Below are positions 23,085-35,815 of a DNA stretch of 64,000 nt, in pieces. Each line of letters starts with the position of its first letter. The first letter of the stretch is position 1. The DNA comes from Paragorgia papillata (taxonomy: Eukaryota > Cnidaria > Anthozoa > Scleralcyonacea > Coralliidae), in NCBI GenBank assembly GCA_035771165.1, contig JAWNZC010000023.1, forward strand, positions 3,210,001-3,274,000, read 5' to 3'. A program made the translations under genes and the position numbers. The notes under the pieces were generated by a model. It saw only the letters and a program-made list of their open reading frames with translations. It had not been told where the DNA came from and ran no database searches.

Positions 23085-23892
23085 AGTGTCACTAAGACGA
23101 AAAAATCGTGAATCTAGTATTGATACGAGTAAACTATAATTTCCAAATGAGGAATACCGGCGTTTTCAGTTTCACAAAATATTGTCTCGTTCTCGAGGTA
23201 TTTAAGTTTCTGAAACACGTAAATTAAGTGCCTCGTGACGTCATTTTCTCACACAGGCCAAAATAAGATTTACAAAATGAGTAATATATCTGAAACCATG
23301 AAGTGGAAATAATCACCAAACTTTGCACAAGTATAGTTATCATAAAAGTACACTCCACTGTGCACATCATGTTGTTGCTACGGAAACCGTTTAGAACCAC
23401 GAGCATTTTTACTAAGAAATTAAAATATTAATTTTATGTTTCTTTTCAAAAGAATATGATGATTGAAACATTCAAAATACAATATATGTGTGTCTACAAA
23501 TATTCATGTCAATGTATTGCAGTAAAAGTTGTTTTATGGAGAAAAAATAAACATTTTTGTTTTACAAATGGAAGGCGCCTGTTTGCAAACGGTATCCATG
23601 GAAACAACATAATGTGAACGTTGGAGTGTATTTTCCCCATAACTATTCTTTTGCAAAGTTTGAATTATTTTTACCTCTTAGTTTCAGATATATTACTCAT
23701 TTTGTAAATCTTATTTTTGCCTGTGTGAGAAAATGACGTCTCGAGGCACTTAATTTACATGTTTCAGAAACTTAAATATCTCGAGAACGAGACAATATTT
23801 TGTGAAACTGAAAACGCCGGTATTCCTCATTTGGAAATTATAGTTTACTCGTATCAATACTAGATTCACGATTTTTTCGTCTTAGTGACACT
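23085..23892. mobile_element. Foldback element with ~220-bp TIRs and TTAA flanks
   Basis: AGTGTCACTAAGACGAAAAA at the left is the reverse complement of the right end, and complementarity continues for over 200 bases with few mismatches through AGGAATACCGGCG and CTCACACAGGC. TTAA flanks both ends (23081-23084 and 23893-23896). The roughly 300-bp centre is AT-rich and non-coding. Confidence 0.85.
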
Positions 23893-23934
23893 TTAAATTC
23901 CTAACGTGATTGGAATTTTGATTGAGTACCTTGC

Positions 23935-24185
23935 AAATTTGGGAAACTTTGTTCCAAATTTTGCTAGAAAACCAGGATGAATGTTTCAGGAAACATTTAT
24001 GAAACATTTATCCTGAAAGCATGGCATACACTGAAACAAAGTTTCCGAAACACATTTTCGAAAAATAGAACAGTGTTCTATTCAGGGAAACTTGGTTTCT
24101 GAAACAAAGTTTCGGAAACTTTTCAACATAGACTGGAAACTTTTGTTTCTGAAAACGTGTCTCGGTATTTTCTCTAATGTATGCC
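23935..24185. repeat. GAAAC/GTTTC-rich imperfect repeat cluster
   Basis: GAAACTTTGTT, GGAAACATTT, AACAAAGTTTCCGAAAC and AACAAAGTTTCGGAAAC recur in both orientations. GGCATACACTGAAAC and TCTAATGTATGCC are partly inverted at about 24023 and 24175, suggesting a small element. Confidence 0.4.
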
Positions 24186-24609
24186 GGCTTAACTCGCCTG
24201 TATAGTAGCTAGGTCTGTGAACACTTGCGTGATTGCGTGTTCTTGCATAAATTAAATCCCAAGTCAGTTTGGAGGGAAATCATTTATGTCAACTTAAAAA
24301 ATTGGAGCGCGTACGTACATGTGTCTACTGCTGATAACTTCAAAATCCTCGACTGCAAGTAACACAATCACCCACGAAAGACAAAGGGAAACACATACTG
24401 GTAATTATATACATTTTATTAGTAAGAAAACAAACAAGAAATGGCCCAATTTTTACAGCCATTGGCATGGTTTACATGCAGTAACAATACTTACTTAAGT
24501 ACTTAATGTGTTTAATCATAAAACGCAAGTGTTTGAAGAGGAACTGTAAATGTGCTTGTGTAAAATGTTTTCCTCAATACTTCTAAAATTACTATCTATC
24601 AATAACTGC

Positions 24610-24935
24610 TTCATAGGCTAGCCCACTTTGCCAAGATCTCGCTTATGCTATTATTTCTTGTTAATTTTCATCGTTCTTTTGTTTAAATGAGAGCTGAACA
24701 AGCCCGCCTAGCCAAGATCTCACTTTGTGTGACTGGGATCTCGGTTGGGCTGGATTTTCCCCATGTAAACACAATTGACCAAAGTAGAATACCTGCAGCT
24801 ATAGTACCACTGACTCACCAATTTTCAGGATCTCTCTTACCCCTAGTTTTTAGTTTCCAGGGCTGTCCGCGTGAGCCCTGTGCGCGCGCATGTGGACCGG
24901 AAATACGTTTTTGAATAGAGAAAACCGGTTTGACA
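24610..24935 (+). repeat. Dispersed repeat, shared with 33525-33935 (inverted)
   Basis: CTTACCCCTAGTTTTTAGTTTCCAGGGCTG, split here only for length, and TGCGCGCGCATGTGGA are found in reverse complement at about 33575-33640. AAGATCTCACTTTGTGTGACTG is shared with the element at 10105. Non-coding, class unknown. Confidence 0.55.
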
Positions 24936-24960
24936 AGTATGATGTTTTAGAAATGGAATG

Positions 24961-25126
24961 GATCGTTTTCACTCACGTGATTGGTGACCCAATTGGGGTG
25001 GTGAAACAATACAAACAAGAATAGAGCTAAATTCCCATAGGATAGAGATATGGTACACCAATATGGCCGCCATTTCATTGTTTCGGTGCACCAATATGGC
25101 CGCCGTGACGTCAGATGAAAACGATC
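24961..25126 (-). mobile_element. MITE, GTTTTCATCTGACGTCA family, copy 2
   Basis: GATCGTTTTCACTCACGTGA at the left and TGACGTCAGATGAAAACGATC at the right are the complete ends of the family first seen at 5731. The internal phrase CACCAATATGGCCGCC occurs twice. Confidence 0.8.
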
Positions 25127-25429
25127 TATAGGCTTGATAGCAAAATCTGAGACCAACTTAAAAGAGTCAAATTTCGAGAAAGACGTAGTTATTTTGCAAC
25201 AAGCGTTTAGAACAGAACTTCAAGTTTGTTTAAAGGAAAAAATATTGTTATAACAATGGCTTCTAACCGCAGGAAACGTGTGTAAACTTACTATGCGATT
25301 TCACATCTGATATGGTACATGTGAAACCACAATCTGACAGTTGTCAAATTTTGCCAGGATTTTCATAAAGATGCGATACTATATACTTATGTTATTTACT
25401 TTCATTATAAATTAAGAATGTCTTGTTCC

Positions 25430-26240
25430 ATTCATAGATTGTCCAGAAAACCAAAGTGCACGATGGACCAGCGAGCCCTTCACACCTGAGCACCTCTTGT
25501 GTACCCATCCACTGCAACCCGTACATCGAATAGAATTATTTGAATTTGAATTGAATTGAATTTTATTAAAAATAACTTGAATGGCAAAATTGTATAACAA
25601 TTTTGAAAAACTCAAGTTAAAAATTACATTGCAAAATTAACACCAATCTAGCAAATGATACAATAAGATATATAAAAGGTATAAAAATTAGAGAACAAGT
25701 ACCCTTTCAGTACCCTTTCCACATACAGTACATGGGAACTTCCCCAGCCTTTCAACATCACCACAATTTTCCCCTGACACCATGCATCACCTTTGTTTTA
25801 TCAGTGTTCACTTTCAACCCTTTCGCCTCCACGCACTCTTTCCACCGTAGCACTTTCTCGTTAAGTTCCTCAAAGCTCTCAGCCATCAAGACCAAATCGT
25901 CGGCATACAACAGCTCCCACGGCAGACCCTCTCTAATTTCTTGCGTCAGCGCCTCCATCACAACCACGAACATTAATGGGCTCAAAACCGACCAGTGATG
26001 TACCCCAACCTTCAACTCAAACTCGTCACTGTTTCCATGCTTCGTTTTCACCATTGTTCTCGCTTTTATTTTTCATACATTGTCATCACTGCTTTCACCA
26101 ACCATTCTTCAACCCCCAGCTTCGTCAACGCCCACGTAACCACCTCTCTCGGTATCCTATCAAATGCTTTCTCCAGATCCACAAATGCATAATACAATGC
26201 TCTCTTTTTTGCCATAAACTTTTCCTGTATCTGCCGTACC
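25430..26240 (-). mobile_element. LINE reverse transcriptase fragment
   Basis: Minus-strand translation from 26240 gives IPREVVTWALTKLGVEEWLV and then, after a frame change, SVLSPLMFVVVMEALTQEIR, WELLYADDLVLMAESFEEL and LKVNTDKTKVM, the classic non-LTR reverse transcriptase with a YADD box. Further on, at about 25480-25540, RCTGCSGWVHKRCSG is the cysteine-rich segment typical downstream of RT in such elements. The 5' half is absent and internal deletions are present, so it is a dead fragment. Confidence 0.8.
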
Positions 26241-26344
26241 ACAAGAAGTTATCACCCATCAATAAATATTTTACACGGTCTCTTTGCCTCGTAAAAACTA
26301 CGAACTATGCGTTTTCTAACAGTATCATCATAGCTATATGATAA

Positions 26345-27540
26345 CACACAAAAAATCATATTATAAAAAAACAACAAAAAACACTGAGTCACATTTCAAT
26401 TTATGTGCAAGTTTTGCTAATAAGTACATCGTGAAATCACGACAAAGAAGCATAAAAAGAACAACTTGTGAACGCCCAATGTAAAGTGGAAATCGTGGAA
26501 CCCGAACCTCGTACCAGAGGTCTTATATAATTATAAGAAAACTGAAAACTACTTTTGCAAAATCCGAAATCTCCCAGAATAAATTATACATTTTATAGCT
26601 TTTCAAAAATAAAAATGTATGTTGCATGCAATACTTGTCACTGAACATATTAACGATAATAACTTTGGCTATGTCTGACTGCTTAAGCCCTAGCTAAAAT
26701 AAATTATACGTATAAAGTTTAATTAAATAAATTTATCAGATATGCAATAACAATCGACCATATTCGCGGTTATAAAATGTAGCGCGTGGCAGTTGACGAA
26801 TCAAGATGAAACCAGTGATAATCAACTTTTTCAGTATAGCATTTACGAGTTCAATCAGTATTATAGACGATCACAAAAGTCTGACATTGAAGAAGCACAC
26901 AACCAAAGTAAACCTCTGACTTTTGCTCCTTCAAAGGTAAAATGGTGAAACAAGTGCGCTGTCTTTGCAAAAGATGGTTCTATCGTTACAAAGAAAAATG
27001 TTTACTATTGCAAGACTCCATTTTTCCAAATAACAATGATTCATTAAAAAATATATACTTTTTTGTCCTTCCCATGCAGTAAAAATTACACACATGCATG
27101 ACATGGTAAATAGTATCACTTCCAATTACCGCTTACAGACTTCAAAAATGTTTATAATAGAATTGCAATTGTTCTTAGGATATTTCCAGAGTTTAACAAA
27201 ATTACATGTAAAGTTCCCCGAAGCGATGCTTTCGTATCCTGCAGATATAGGTATGCTTCAAGACCATTAGATGACGACTTCATGTCTTCCAATGTCTGCA
27301 TGGCGGATTCTGAATGTGTTTTCCCATTAATGTTCTGACAAATATTTCCTAACACGTGCTTTGACATGTAAAAAGTCTGCATCTGCTTAAAAAAATGATA
27401 GGCCTAAATGTAGCAGCGGCCATTACTGGTAAGTAGGTTGTTAGACATTTATACCATTTAATACTACGTGTGCTTGGGAAACAAAACCAAATTTCAACTG
27501 AATTAAAAAAATGTCGCATTTTGTACTGAACAAGTACAAG
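26345..27540. other. Intergenic, no gene recognised
   Basis: AT-rich with short frames; nothing with a recognisable domain or splice-supported coding. Confidence 0.45.
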
Positions 27541-27549
27541 TCTCTTGTA

Positions 27550-27745
27550 TCGTACCCTGCGAGCAGAGCCTTCTTTTCCTTATTTATTCGCTGAGAGAGA
27601 GGAAGAAAAGTAGGCTCTGCTGTATTCGTGACTGGTTGCCATTGCGCATGCATGTTGGTTGCAATCTCGAACCCAGTCCCAATCAGAGCAGAAAACAAAA
27701 CGAGAACTGGTTAAACGGGGCAGGTTTTCTAGATGTGCAGGGGCT
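27550..27745. repeat. Repeat piece with CTGCGAGCAGAGCCT / AGGCTCTGC
   Basis: CCTGCGAGCAGAGCC at 27557 and AGTAGGCTCTGC at 27609 face each other and bracket a short A/T-rich loop; the right-hand context GGGGCTACGCC suggests an eroded MITE. Confidence 0.4.
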
Positions 27746-29695
27746 ACGCCAAGGTTGAAGAAATCAGCAGCCTGAGTGAACGCCTAAGCAGGCGTCTTGT
27801 TTACATGTAAAATATATAGGGTAAACGGCTATAAAGAAACTTTAGAAAATCTACTGTAATCATGTATATTGAGGGGACAGATTCAAGCCTATATATGACT
27901 TGTGGTTACACATGATAAAAATATGATCGTTCCAGAAGATGGGACGTACACAACCGAGAAACGAAATCAAAATATTCACGTGAAAAATTTTTAGTAAATA
28001 TTATGCATGTGAATGAAAACAGTAACTGAATTTATTTAATGCAACCAAAGGAACGGGAGGTCAAGAAATATACATGTACACCTAATTTTGATTTAGTAGT
28101 CATCAATAGAAAATATTTCACTATTGATATTTTCCCAGGTTCATGATAGTGAGTAATTCAAGAAACTAAAATACTAACAGAAATGAAATATAGAAGGCTT
28201 AGTGATGACATTTCTTTATTCACAAGAGACAATGAACAACTGTCAAAGGTTTTACACTGACGCATAAACATGAAAATTTATTCTGTATAACTATATAAAC
28301 AATAAAAAATGTCTTGCCAAATTGCATTTTGTCCTCACAACCGAATGATATCATGACTTATAGGTGTATACTATATAGACAGATAATGTTACGTTGAAAT
28401 CGGAAAACGTTCAAGATATTATTTTCCTACCGATAAAACAGTGTGAAACCATTCACCATAAATTTCCGTGCAGGGTAAAAAAGCAATTACGCGACACTGC
28501 TAATACCTTCATTCTTTTCAAAAACAAAAGAAAGTCATTATATCAACCATAGGATTAGCATTGTTTTATCGCAAACGAAAGACTTTTGCATTTCAAATTA
28601 GCGTCAGTCTGAATTCGCTATTGTTTGGTTCTATTTTCAATCGTCTTCCAAAATGCATGTAAGTTAGACTTGTTCTTCTTCTACAGAACTGCCTAGTCGC
28701 ATTTGCAATGAATAAATTTTATGGATTCTCTGTGCCACTTTGAACTTTTGACAAGTTTACCCCGAATGACCTAACATGTAAAGTCTTCTAAGGTTAGTAA
28801 CGCATTTACAAATTCATTCCGAATGGAAAGTGCTATCAGTTTCTCAAAATATGTCTGTGTACCCCTTCTCTACATCAAATAAGCCGGTACACTGAAGGTT
28901 TCATGTTTGCTTGGTATACAAAATCAACCCCCTATTCACTTTACGTCAATTAAGGATCATCACTTTTTATCTTTCAGATTTCTTAAATCCTCTGGTTGTA
29001 CCGATTGATTTGTTACTAATTTATTATAAACCTTTTTCGCGTTTAACGATTTCAATAATGATTTCAATAATAAATGAGACATGAATGCAGTCATAGAATT
29101 TAATCGGTTTTCAGTTTCAATACAAATATTACAAGAACAGTTTAGGTCAGTTAGTAGGTAATATTTTTATATGCCCCCATTAATCATGTCCAATTTCCCC
29201 TTCGGTGGAATAGTGCGTATTTCCCAAAGTGTACAGTGTTAACAAAATTAACAATTCAAAACATTTTCTGTCTAAATGCCTACTATCCGACACAACACGC
29301 CAATTGGAAACGCCTACTCCCAACGCCTACTCCTAACGCCAACACATCCAATCAACATACACACATCACATATCTAACTATAGCATTAGCTTCCTTTTGT
29401 ATACATAGCTGACCTTTTCCATTGGTAGCCAAAAGCTTGTTGTATAAAATATTGCATTCAGAGAAACTATGTATTATCCTGATCGCGTATCTTCAGTTTT
29501 TTCTATTTTCTGTCTGTTATGATTTTTATTTCTCTTGGCTCTGTCATTTTGTGATCTGCTATAACAACCCCCATTTAAACCGTCCAATGTCACCACAAGA
29601 ACAATGCATAGTATGAAGAAAGTAGACCAAGGCAATAGGTTTTAAAAAAATATATATATTATTCACACAGCTTTAATTACACAGTTGAATGGTAC
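27745..29695. other. Intergenic, no gene recognised
   Basis: Almost 2 kb of AT-rich sequence. ACGCCTACTCC repeats at about 29308-29330. No coding or structured feature is supported. Confidence 0.5.
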
Positions 29696-31319
29696 TTAAA
29701 GTGCCTCTATGGCCTGTGGGATCTTTACATATTTAAGGTGGTCTTACACCCAGAAAATATTTTTCTCTACATTTAAGTATAAGACAAGATAAAGTTCATA
29801 TTATTGTAGCATTTTAAAGGGTAACCCAGAAAACACTCTATTCTACTCTTGTGTTGCCATGGTAACCAAGATAATTGCCCCCTATGGCGAAAAAGAGCCC
29901 TTAAGTTCAGACCTGATAACACATAAAGGAGTGCTCTGGGAAATGTTTTTAATGGTTTATTTTATCAATAAATACATATTCTAGGAGCTAAACCTAAAGA
30001 AATGGAACAATTATTAGTGTTTTCAAAAATTTTTGAGATTTTTCAAAACAATAGCAAATTTTAAAAATTAAGCGAGCGTACAGTGTACTATAAAGGAAAG
30101 AGCTTTACAATACTTCTCAAACGTTCATAACAATTGGTTCAAAAGTGATGGAGATATACTGTCTGAAATATACACTTTTTGATGAATTTTACGATTTGAG
30201 AAAAATTGCTTTAAATTTAAGATAAAATGTTATGTCGACGTTAATTAAGCGAGAGACGTTATAATGGCGCCAAGACGTAGTTCAACGTCAAGGTGTCAGT
30301 CCGTCGAAATAAGGTTCCATTTTAATGTTGTGGCTGACTTAAGGGACATCATGTAAAGTCCGAGTAATAGTCGATCTGCCAATGACTTTTCAAAGAACCG
30401 AGAAGTCGAACAACGTCGGATATTCTGGCGTTGTTGTTTATGTGATGGAGGTCGCATCAAGGAACTGACGGAGACCCGAACTTTAGTCTAGCTAGGCCAA
30501 AACATTTAAAAAAAAAATTAGACTGCATGGCATATTGTTGAGATATGTTAGCAACTAGCAAGCTCTCGCCTAGGATATGTTTGGCTTTTTGGTTTTGACC
30601 CCGAAGTAGACTTTAAGGGGTTAAGTTCCAAATTATTTAGGAATGGGGAAGGTCCATGTTGAATTTTCAAAAAGTATATCCAGAATGCAATTCGAGGGTA
30701 GTTTTCGCCTTTCGGGGCGGTGATGGGCTCTATGTTATTGGTGTTTATATCCATTGAATAAAATGCAAGTAGCGTAATTTTTTTATTCAGACCATTGATT
30801 TTCTTTCTTTCTAACGTTGATGAAATATTGCTGCTAAGTTAAATAAACGATTGAGTCTCTACAGGGCTGGTTTTGATACAATTAACAGTTTAACTGAATA
30901 TTAACCCAGTGTACCGCTCCCCCCTAATAAATATATTGATCTTGGTTGTCAATTTCATAACAGTTCATCTCACTGCGGTGTAAACAATTCCCGTTGTCTT
31001 CAGATATCTCGTTGTCAGAAGAACTATTCGACCCAAATCTTATATCAAAATAAACCGCGAAATGTGGAGAATATTCTTGTTACGAGATGAAATCGTACTG
31101 AACATTTCGTAGCCAAAAAATAATAACAAAAAGTAACCTGTTTTACTGCCACATTGCTTCTTGTCAAAACGAGACAAGAGCATGAGAAATATTAATGATT
31201 ACCCGTTTTTAACATCTATTTTGTGTTTCTGAGAAATCGCCGGAGTCCAGAGATTTTCATGTGGTTATGGAATTTCTAAGAATTGTCATTTAGTGACCTT
31301 GATATCTCAGCAGTGCCTC

Positions 31320-31690
31320 AGGCCCCGTTCACACTATACCGGATAGGTTTTCGTGCCGGCACGAAAACCTATCCGGTATAGTGTGAACAGACGGCATAAT
31401 TATGTGCCGTTTCGTGCCGAATACGATATAACCCCGTGATCCAACCAATCACCACGCTCTATTCTATTAATATACTTCCGAAACGATTTCGATCTCCGTT
31501 CACACTGGAGCTGAAACGGCACAAAAAGCTATCCGATACAAGATGTACCTCTTTCGAGATCGGAGCGGCGCAACGGCGTGCCGGCACAGAAATTGTGCTG
31601 GAACAGGCGTTTTGTGTGTGAACAGAAGGCCTATCCGGTATGGTTTTCGTGCCGGCACAAAAGTTATCCGGTATAGTGTGAACGGGGCCT
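31320..31690. mobile_element. MITE with GGCCCCGTTCACACTATACCGG ends
   Basis: The left end begins GGCCCCGTTCACACTATACC and is itself a hairpin to about 31391. The right end at 31625-31690 contains the complementary TATCCGGTATAGTGTGAACGG. CGTGCCGGCACGAAAA is repeated internally. A TAA follows the right end; the left flank is TCA, so the target duplication is imperfect or decayed. Confidence 0.75.
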
Positions 31691-31693
31691 TAA

Positions 31694-31915
31694 AGGCCTG
31701 GCCAAACGCTTTCAACATTTCATTCAACATCGTTCAACATTGTTGAATTCAACCGTGATTCAACATGTTGAAAGCGTTTGGCCACCCTGTTGAATGACGT
31801 TGAACGTTGTTGAATGATGTTGAACGAAATTTGAACATGTTCAAATTTTCGTTCAACATGCGTCAACAATGCTGAACGATGTTGCATGAAATGTTGAAAG
31901 CGTTTGGCCAGGCCT
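31694..31915. mobile_element. MITE with AGGCCTGGCCAAACGC ends and TAA flanks
   Basis: AGGCCTGGCCAAACGCTTTC and its complement form the ends. TAA flanks both sides (31691-31693 and 31916-31918). The inside is built of many TTCAACAT and ATGTTGAA words in both orientations. It sits directly against the preceding MITE. Confidence 0.85.
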
Positions 31916-32826
31916 TAATTAGTTGTAAACCTGACAAGCGAATAAGCATATCACGTCACGGATAAATGTCGACCTCATGCAGATTAAGTCAACCGGAATA
32001 TGTACGTTTTCTAGTTTTAAATTTTTAAGACCCAAACCACCTTGAAATGCAAATTTCGTCGAAAAGTTGTGTTTTTGAAATTTTGACACTTTGAAGGGTA
32101 AATACGAAAAATCAAAATTTGCAATATAAAAAGGAACATATAGAGAATTGATTTAGCAGATATTTGAAAAAGTGAAAAAAATTAATTTTTGCTGTAAGAC
32201 CCCTTAAATAACTTACGTTAAAAGAAAATGTTTCCCGAAATTTTTTCTCAAAAATATTAAATCCCCGCCCATTAACAGCGCTCCGAAGTTGACCAAATCC
32301 AGGGCGCTTGCCAAATCAGCCCAAATCGCGCCATTTTGAAAGTTAGACCGTTTTTATTGGGCCTGCATGGGCTCTAATTGATACTGAGCTACGTCACAGT
32401 CGGAACAAAATTACTGTCGCTGTAAGTTCAAAGTTGGCAACATATCGATCAATATATCTAAAGTTTTATTTCACTGCTTAAATACTAAAGGTTTAAGAGA
32501 CGCAATACCAAAAACACACTAAAATGTCCCTCACACAGTAAACTCGCACCAGGTCCCCAATGCACGGTCACAGTTATAGAGATACCAACCTAGGAGCGCT
32601 GTTAATGGCGGGGATTTAATATTTTTGAGAAAAAAATTCGGGAAACGTTTTCTTTTAACCGAAGTTATTTAAATATGTAAAGATCCCACAGGCCATAGAG
32701 GCACTTTAAGTTTACAAGCACACGTTATAATAGTCCAGTAAGTTATCAATGTTCATTGTTCTTTCGGTCTCAGCGTGCAACTTAGACCACACAAACCAGC
32801 TCAGATTAAATAAGCTGTCAAAATAA

Positions 32827-33240
32827 TTATTGTCTGTATAAAGTGGAAGGACTAGGAAACGCTAAAATCCTGCAGGCCTCCACGATTGCCCTCCAAATAT
32901 CTTCACGGTCAGTCATTGAAATAGCTTGGTCTGTGTAGGCCATCCAACGATAATCTTCATCAGAAACTTCACAAGGCTCTCTCATGGTCGTCCATTGATT
33001 ACCATCCACCTCCTCCGTCTCCTTGACACATGACGCTAGATCCTATAGCTGTTCAATCTGTCGAAGGACAAACTCGGTAGAAACGAGATCAATAATCTGC
33101 TCAAAAGTTAGAATGTCTTCAAAATCAACTTCATCAACATACATTTGTTCAAACAGATGTGCCAGTTATTCTCTTTACCACGTTTCTTCAACCAGTTCAC
33201 AAACACACTTACTAAATAAATGACCGATTGACCGTAAGCA
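32827..33240 (-). pseudogene. Unrecognised broken coding fragment
   Basis: One minus-strand frame reads almost continuously for about 135 codons: FEQIIDLVSTEFVLRQIEQL, a stop, DLASCVKETEEVDGNQWTTM, EDYRWMAYTDQAISMTDRED, then IWRAIVEACRILAFPSPST and a terminal stop. Two more stops lie upstream near 33170. The acidic, amphipathic composition looks like genuine protein rather than random translation, but I cannot assign a family. It may be a captured exon or a decayed element gene. Confidence 0.4.
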
Positions 33241-33260
33241 TTGCACGTTTGTTTCATTAA

Positions 33261-33472
33261 AGGTGACGTACAGTCCGTTCTGCGCATGACCGCAATGTGG
33301 TCCCCAAAACAGACATTCGTATAGATCTCCTGAAAATGTTTTGTTTTGGGTACAAGTAATGAATGGGAACCAAGAAAAGCTTACAATCTTGAATAAGGTA
33401 TTAGAGTTTTTTTTGTAAATTTAGATGTAAACACTAGTTTCGTACATGCGCAGAATGGACTGTACACCACCT
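33261..33472. mobile_element. TTAA-flanked MITE with AGGTGACGTACAGTCC end
   Basis: AGGTGACGTACAGTCCGTTC and the complement of the right end (CATTCTGCGCATG, TACACCACCT) pair over about 32 bases. TTAA flanks both sides (33257-33260 and 33473-33476). 212 bp, non-coding. Confidence 0.85.
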
Positions 33473-33524
33473 TTAAGCAACTTTAGTGATAACTTCTTCA
33501 TTTATTTGAATCATTGTCTGATGA

Positions 33525-33935
33525 CAATCATACTTGTCAAACCGGTTTCTGTATTCAAAAATGTATTTCCAGTCCACATGCGCGCACAGGGCTACGCGGA
33601 CAGCCCTGGAAACTAAAAACTAGGGGTAAGAGCTCCTGAAAAATGCTGAGTCAGTGGTAATCTGGTGTGCCTACTCGGGCTGACACTAAAAGCTCCATGC
33701 ATGTGACAAAATTGGTTTTTATATAGATTTTTTTGACATACTGTATTAACAATTCACAAGCTCTTTAAAACAATGAAATTTCGTGTCTTGCCATAACTGA
33801 TAAATTACGCAATTAGCACAACAAGCAAGCCAGCCAGCCCAGCTAAGCAAGCTAGCCTTCCTCATGTAAACACAAATGAAAATCATCTCAGCAAAGTGGG
33901 CTAGCTTGGCTACATGAGCTGGCTGGCCTCTAGAA
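33525..33935 (-). repeat. Dispersed repeat, inverted copy of 24610-24935
   Basis: CACATGCGCGCACAGGGCTA, AACTAAAAACTAGGGGTAAG and CTCATGTAAACACAA match the reverse complement of the earlier copy. The right part also contains AAGCAAGCCAGCC phrases seen at 10805. Confidence 0.55.
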
Positions 33936-34544
33936 TTAAATTGTCTGGAAATTAAACACGGTGAAAATTAAAGCGGCTAACAATGAGTGCAGTTTATGTT
34001 GACTTGACTCTTGAGGTTGGCCTAGCTGAAAGTGCACAAATCTTTTGTTTTACATTCATTAATATGTATACAGCATGCCATAGTTGAGTGATTGGAGCCA
34101 AACGCTGCAGTTGGCTGATTTCGTTTTTCTACAGAAGAACCTCGCTATCTCTAACACGGTTTCCCTATTTAGCGCAGACGTACTATACCGGGGTTAATTT
34201 AGTCGTCTGCGGGGCAGGCTATATTTTCCCTACTGTACATGTACCAAGAATACAATGTGTTTTAGCAAGCGTGAAAGTGCATAAACGTGAACAAAAACAT
34301 GAAACAAAGACACTTTAGTTCTAGGGTGCAGAGCGCATAAGCGCGCGCGGCCACCGCCTGGGTACGAAACTGCTGAATAATTAGACTTAATTCGTGCCAT
34401 TCTCCTTGCCGGCTTCTCGGAAATACATCTTTTGAATTCCGTTTTAATAATTTCCAATCTCGTACCCAGACCCATACGCGCGCGGCAAGCGAATGGCTCT
34501 GGGACAATCCATTTGAAAATCGACTCTGATTGGCCAGCATATCC

Positions 34545-34730
34545 TCCTACCTAGAATTACCAATAATCAGTAAGTGTGAAATCCCTAGAATTACCAATAA
34601 TCGTTAATTTTAAAAAACTAATTCCCAACCCACCACCCCAACCTAACCCTAACCCCCCCGGAAACCCTAAACCTAACCAAAACCCCCGGTAAACCTAAAC
34701 CTAACCACAACCCTCCGGAAAAATGTAATA
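34545..34730 (+). repeat. Telomere-like module, copy 2, with ATTACCAATAAT leader
   Basis: CCTACCTAGAATTACCAATAATC, broken here into the words CTAGAATTACC and AATAATCAGTAAG, leads into CCTAACCCTAACCCCCCCGG and CCCTAAACCTAACC. The same leader plus module occurs at 48185-48381 and, in pieces, at 43395-43640. Confidence 0.7.
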
Positions 34731-34734
34731 AAAT

Positions 34735-35815
34735 ATATGATAATAATATTAATATAATAAATGGTGAACTTATTTTTCTATTTAATTATAATTTAAATAC
34801 AAGGAGATACCCACTCTATGTAGTGACCCCATATAGTTTCCCTTTTAATATCTTGTTTTAAGTGATATCCATATTAAGTGATAACCCCCCTTGCCTCTCC
34901 TAGCACTGAAAGGCACGAGTGGAAGCTGCCCCTCCAGTTGTGTAGGAAGCAATTTGATCTTGGAGGGGCACAGCTTCAAAAGGGCGCTTTGTTCAGGGGG
35001 TAGGACTTCAAAAGGACACTTGAGGCACATGTTTAACATAAAAAGGGCAATTTCCTGTTGCAAAAAGGGCACGTCAATACAAAGTTGGGGGGGGGGGCAC
35101 ATGCCCCATTTTCCCTCCAGTTCCTACATCCCTGTGCCCCTCCTGGCATCCCTGATCATAAACAGACAGTGATTGATGGTTACAGTCAATGTTTTAGTAC
35201 ACACTGTATATCCAAAGTCTGCTTTCTAAATTAAAGAAAATCAGTTCAGCCAAAGGTCTTTTCATAGTAGTCACCAACTGTAGTTTTACTTTTGCAAACA
35301 ACAATCTCTGTATTATTTCTTATGTACTGAACAGCTGCATTTGGGATGTATTTAAAGCCAGAAGTTAAGAATTCCCACCTCGGTTGAACAATTTCCCACT
35401 ACTAACTCTGGTTGTTTACACAATAAAATTAATATTACATTTACTGTGTTTCACATTTTGATTTGGACCATAATTACCCATTCCTGCCTACACCAGCTAC
35501 TGTAACTTAATTAGCTGATTAACAGGGATTCTCAGCAAACCTAAGCAACAGTGAGTTGACCCATTCAATGTGAGCTTGCAAGGCCACCCCAACCAGCTAA
35601 TGCATTCCCTCTGCAGTAGAATAAAATAATCTGGCATGTTAATCAGAATAAAATTCTAAATAGCTTAACCTGGTGTTGAAAAGGTTAATAAAATGATTCT
35701 TAAAACTCATAATTTATTGCTGACTATGACTTTACTCATCTTAGGCTGCACATAATGTAGCCTTGGTTCAAATATCTTCAGTTGGCACTTCATCCAAAAG
35801 TAAATTTATCAGTAG
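34735..35815. other. Intergenic, no gene recognised
   Basis: Contains a G-run near 35087 and G/C-rich repeat pieces around 34890-35140 (AAGGGCAC and GGCAC words). No gene. Confidence 0.45.

Larger units (their letters stand above)
29737..32203. mobile_element. TTAA-flanked element nested in the outer MITE (inner)
   Basis: GGTGGTCTTACACC at the left and GTAAGACCCC at the right are imperfect inverted ends, flanked by TTAA at 29733-29736 and 32204-32207. The interior of 2.47 kb has no transposase frame and carries two further MITEs at 31320-31915. A non-autonomous copy is likely. Confidence 0.7.
29700..32705. mobile_element. TTAA-flanked MITE split by a nested element (outer)
   Basis: AGTGCCTCTATGGCCTGTGG at 29700 and its complement ending at 32705 are the ends, with TTAA outside on both sides (29696-29699 and 32706-32709). 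The left arm is cut after 37 bases by the element at 29737-32203 and resumes at 32208 as ATAACTTACGTTAAAAG. With the insert removed, the arm reads straight on in register with the right arm. The outer element alone is about 535 bp, with arms that also pair through CATTAACAGCGCTCC and GGAGCGCTGTTAATG. Confidence 0.85.
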
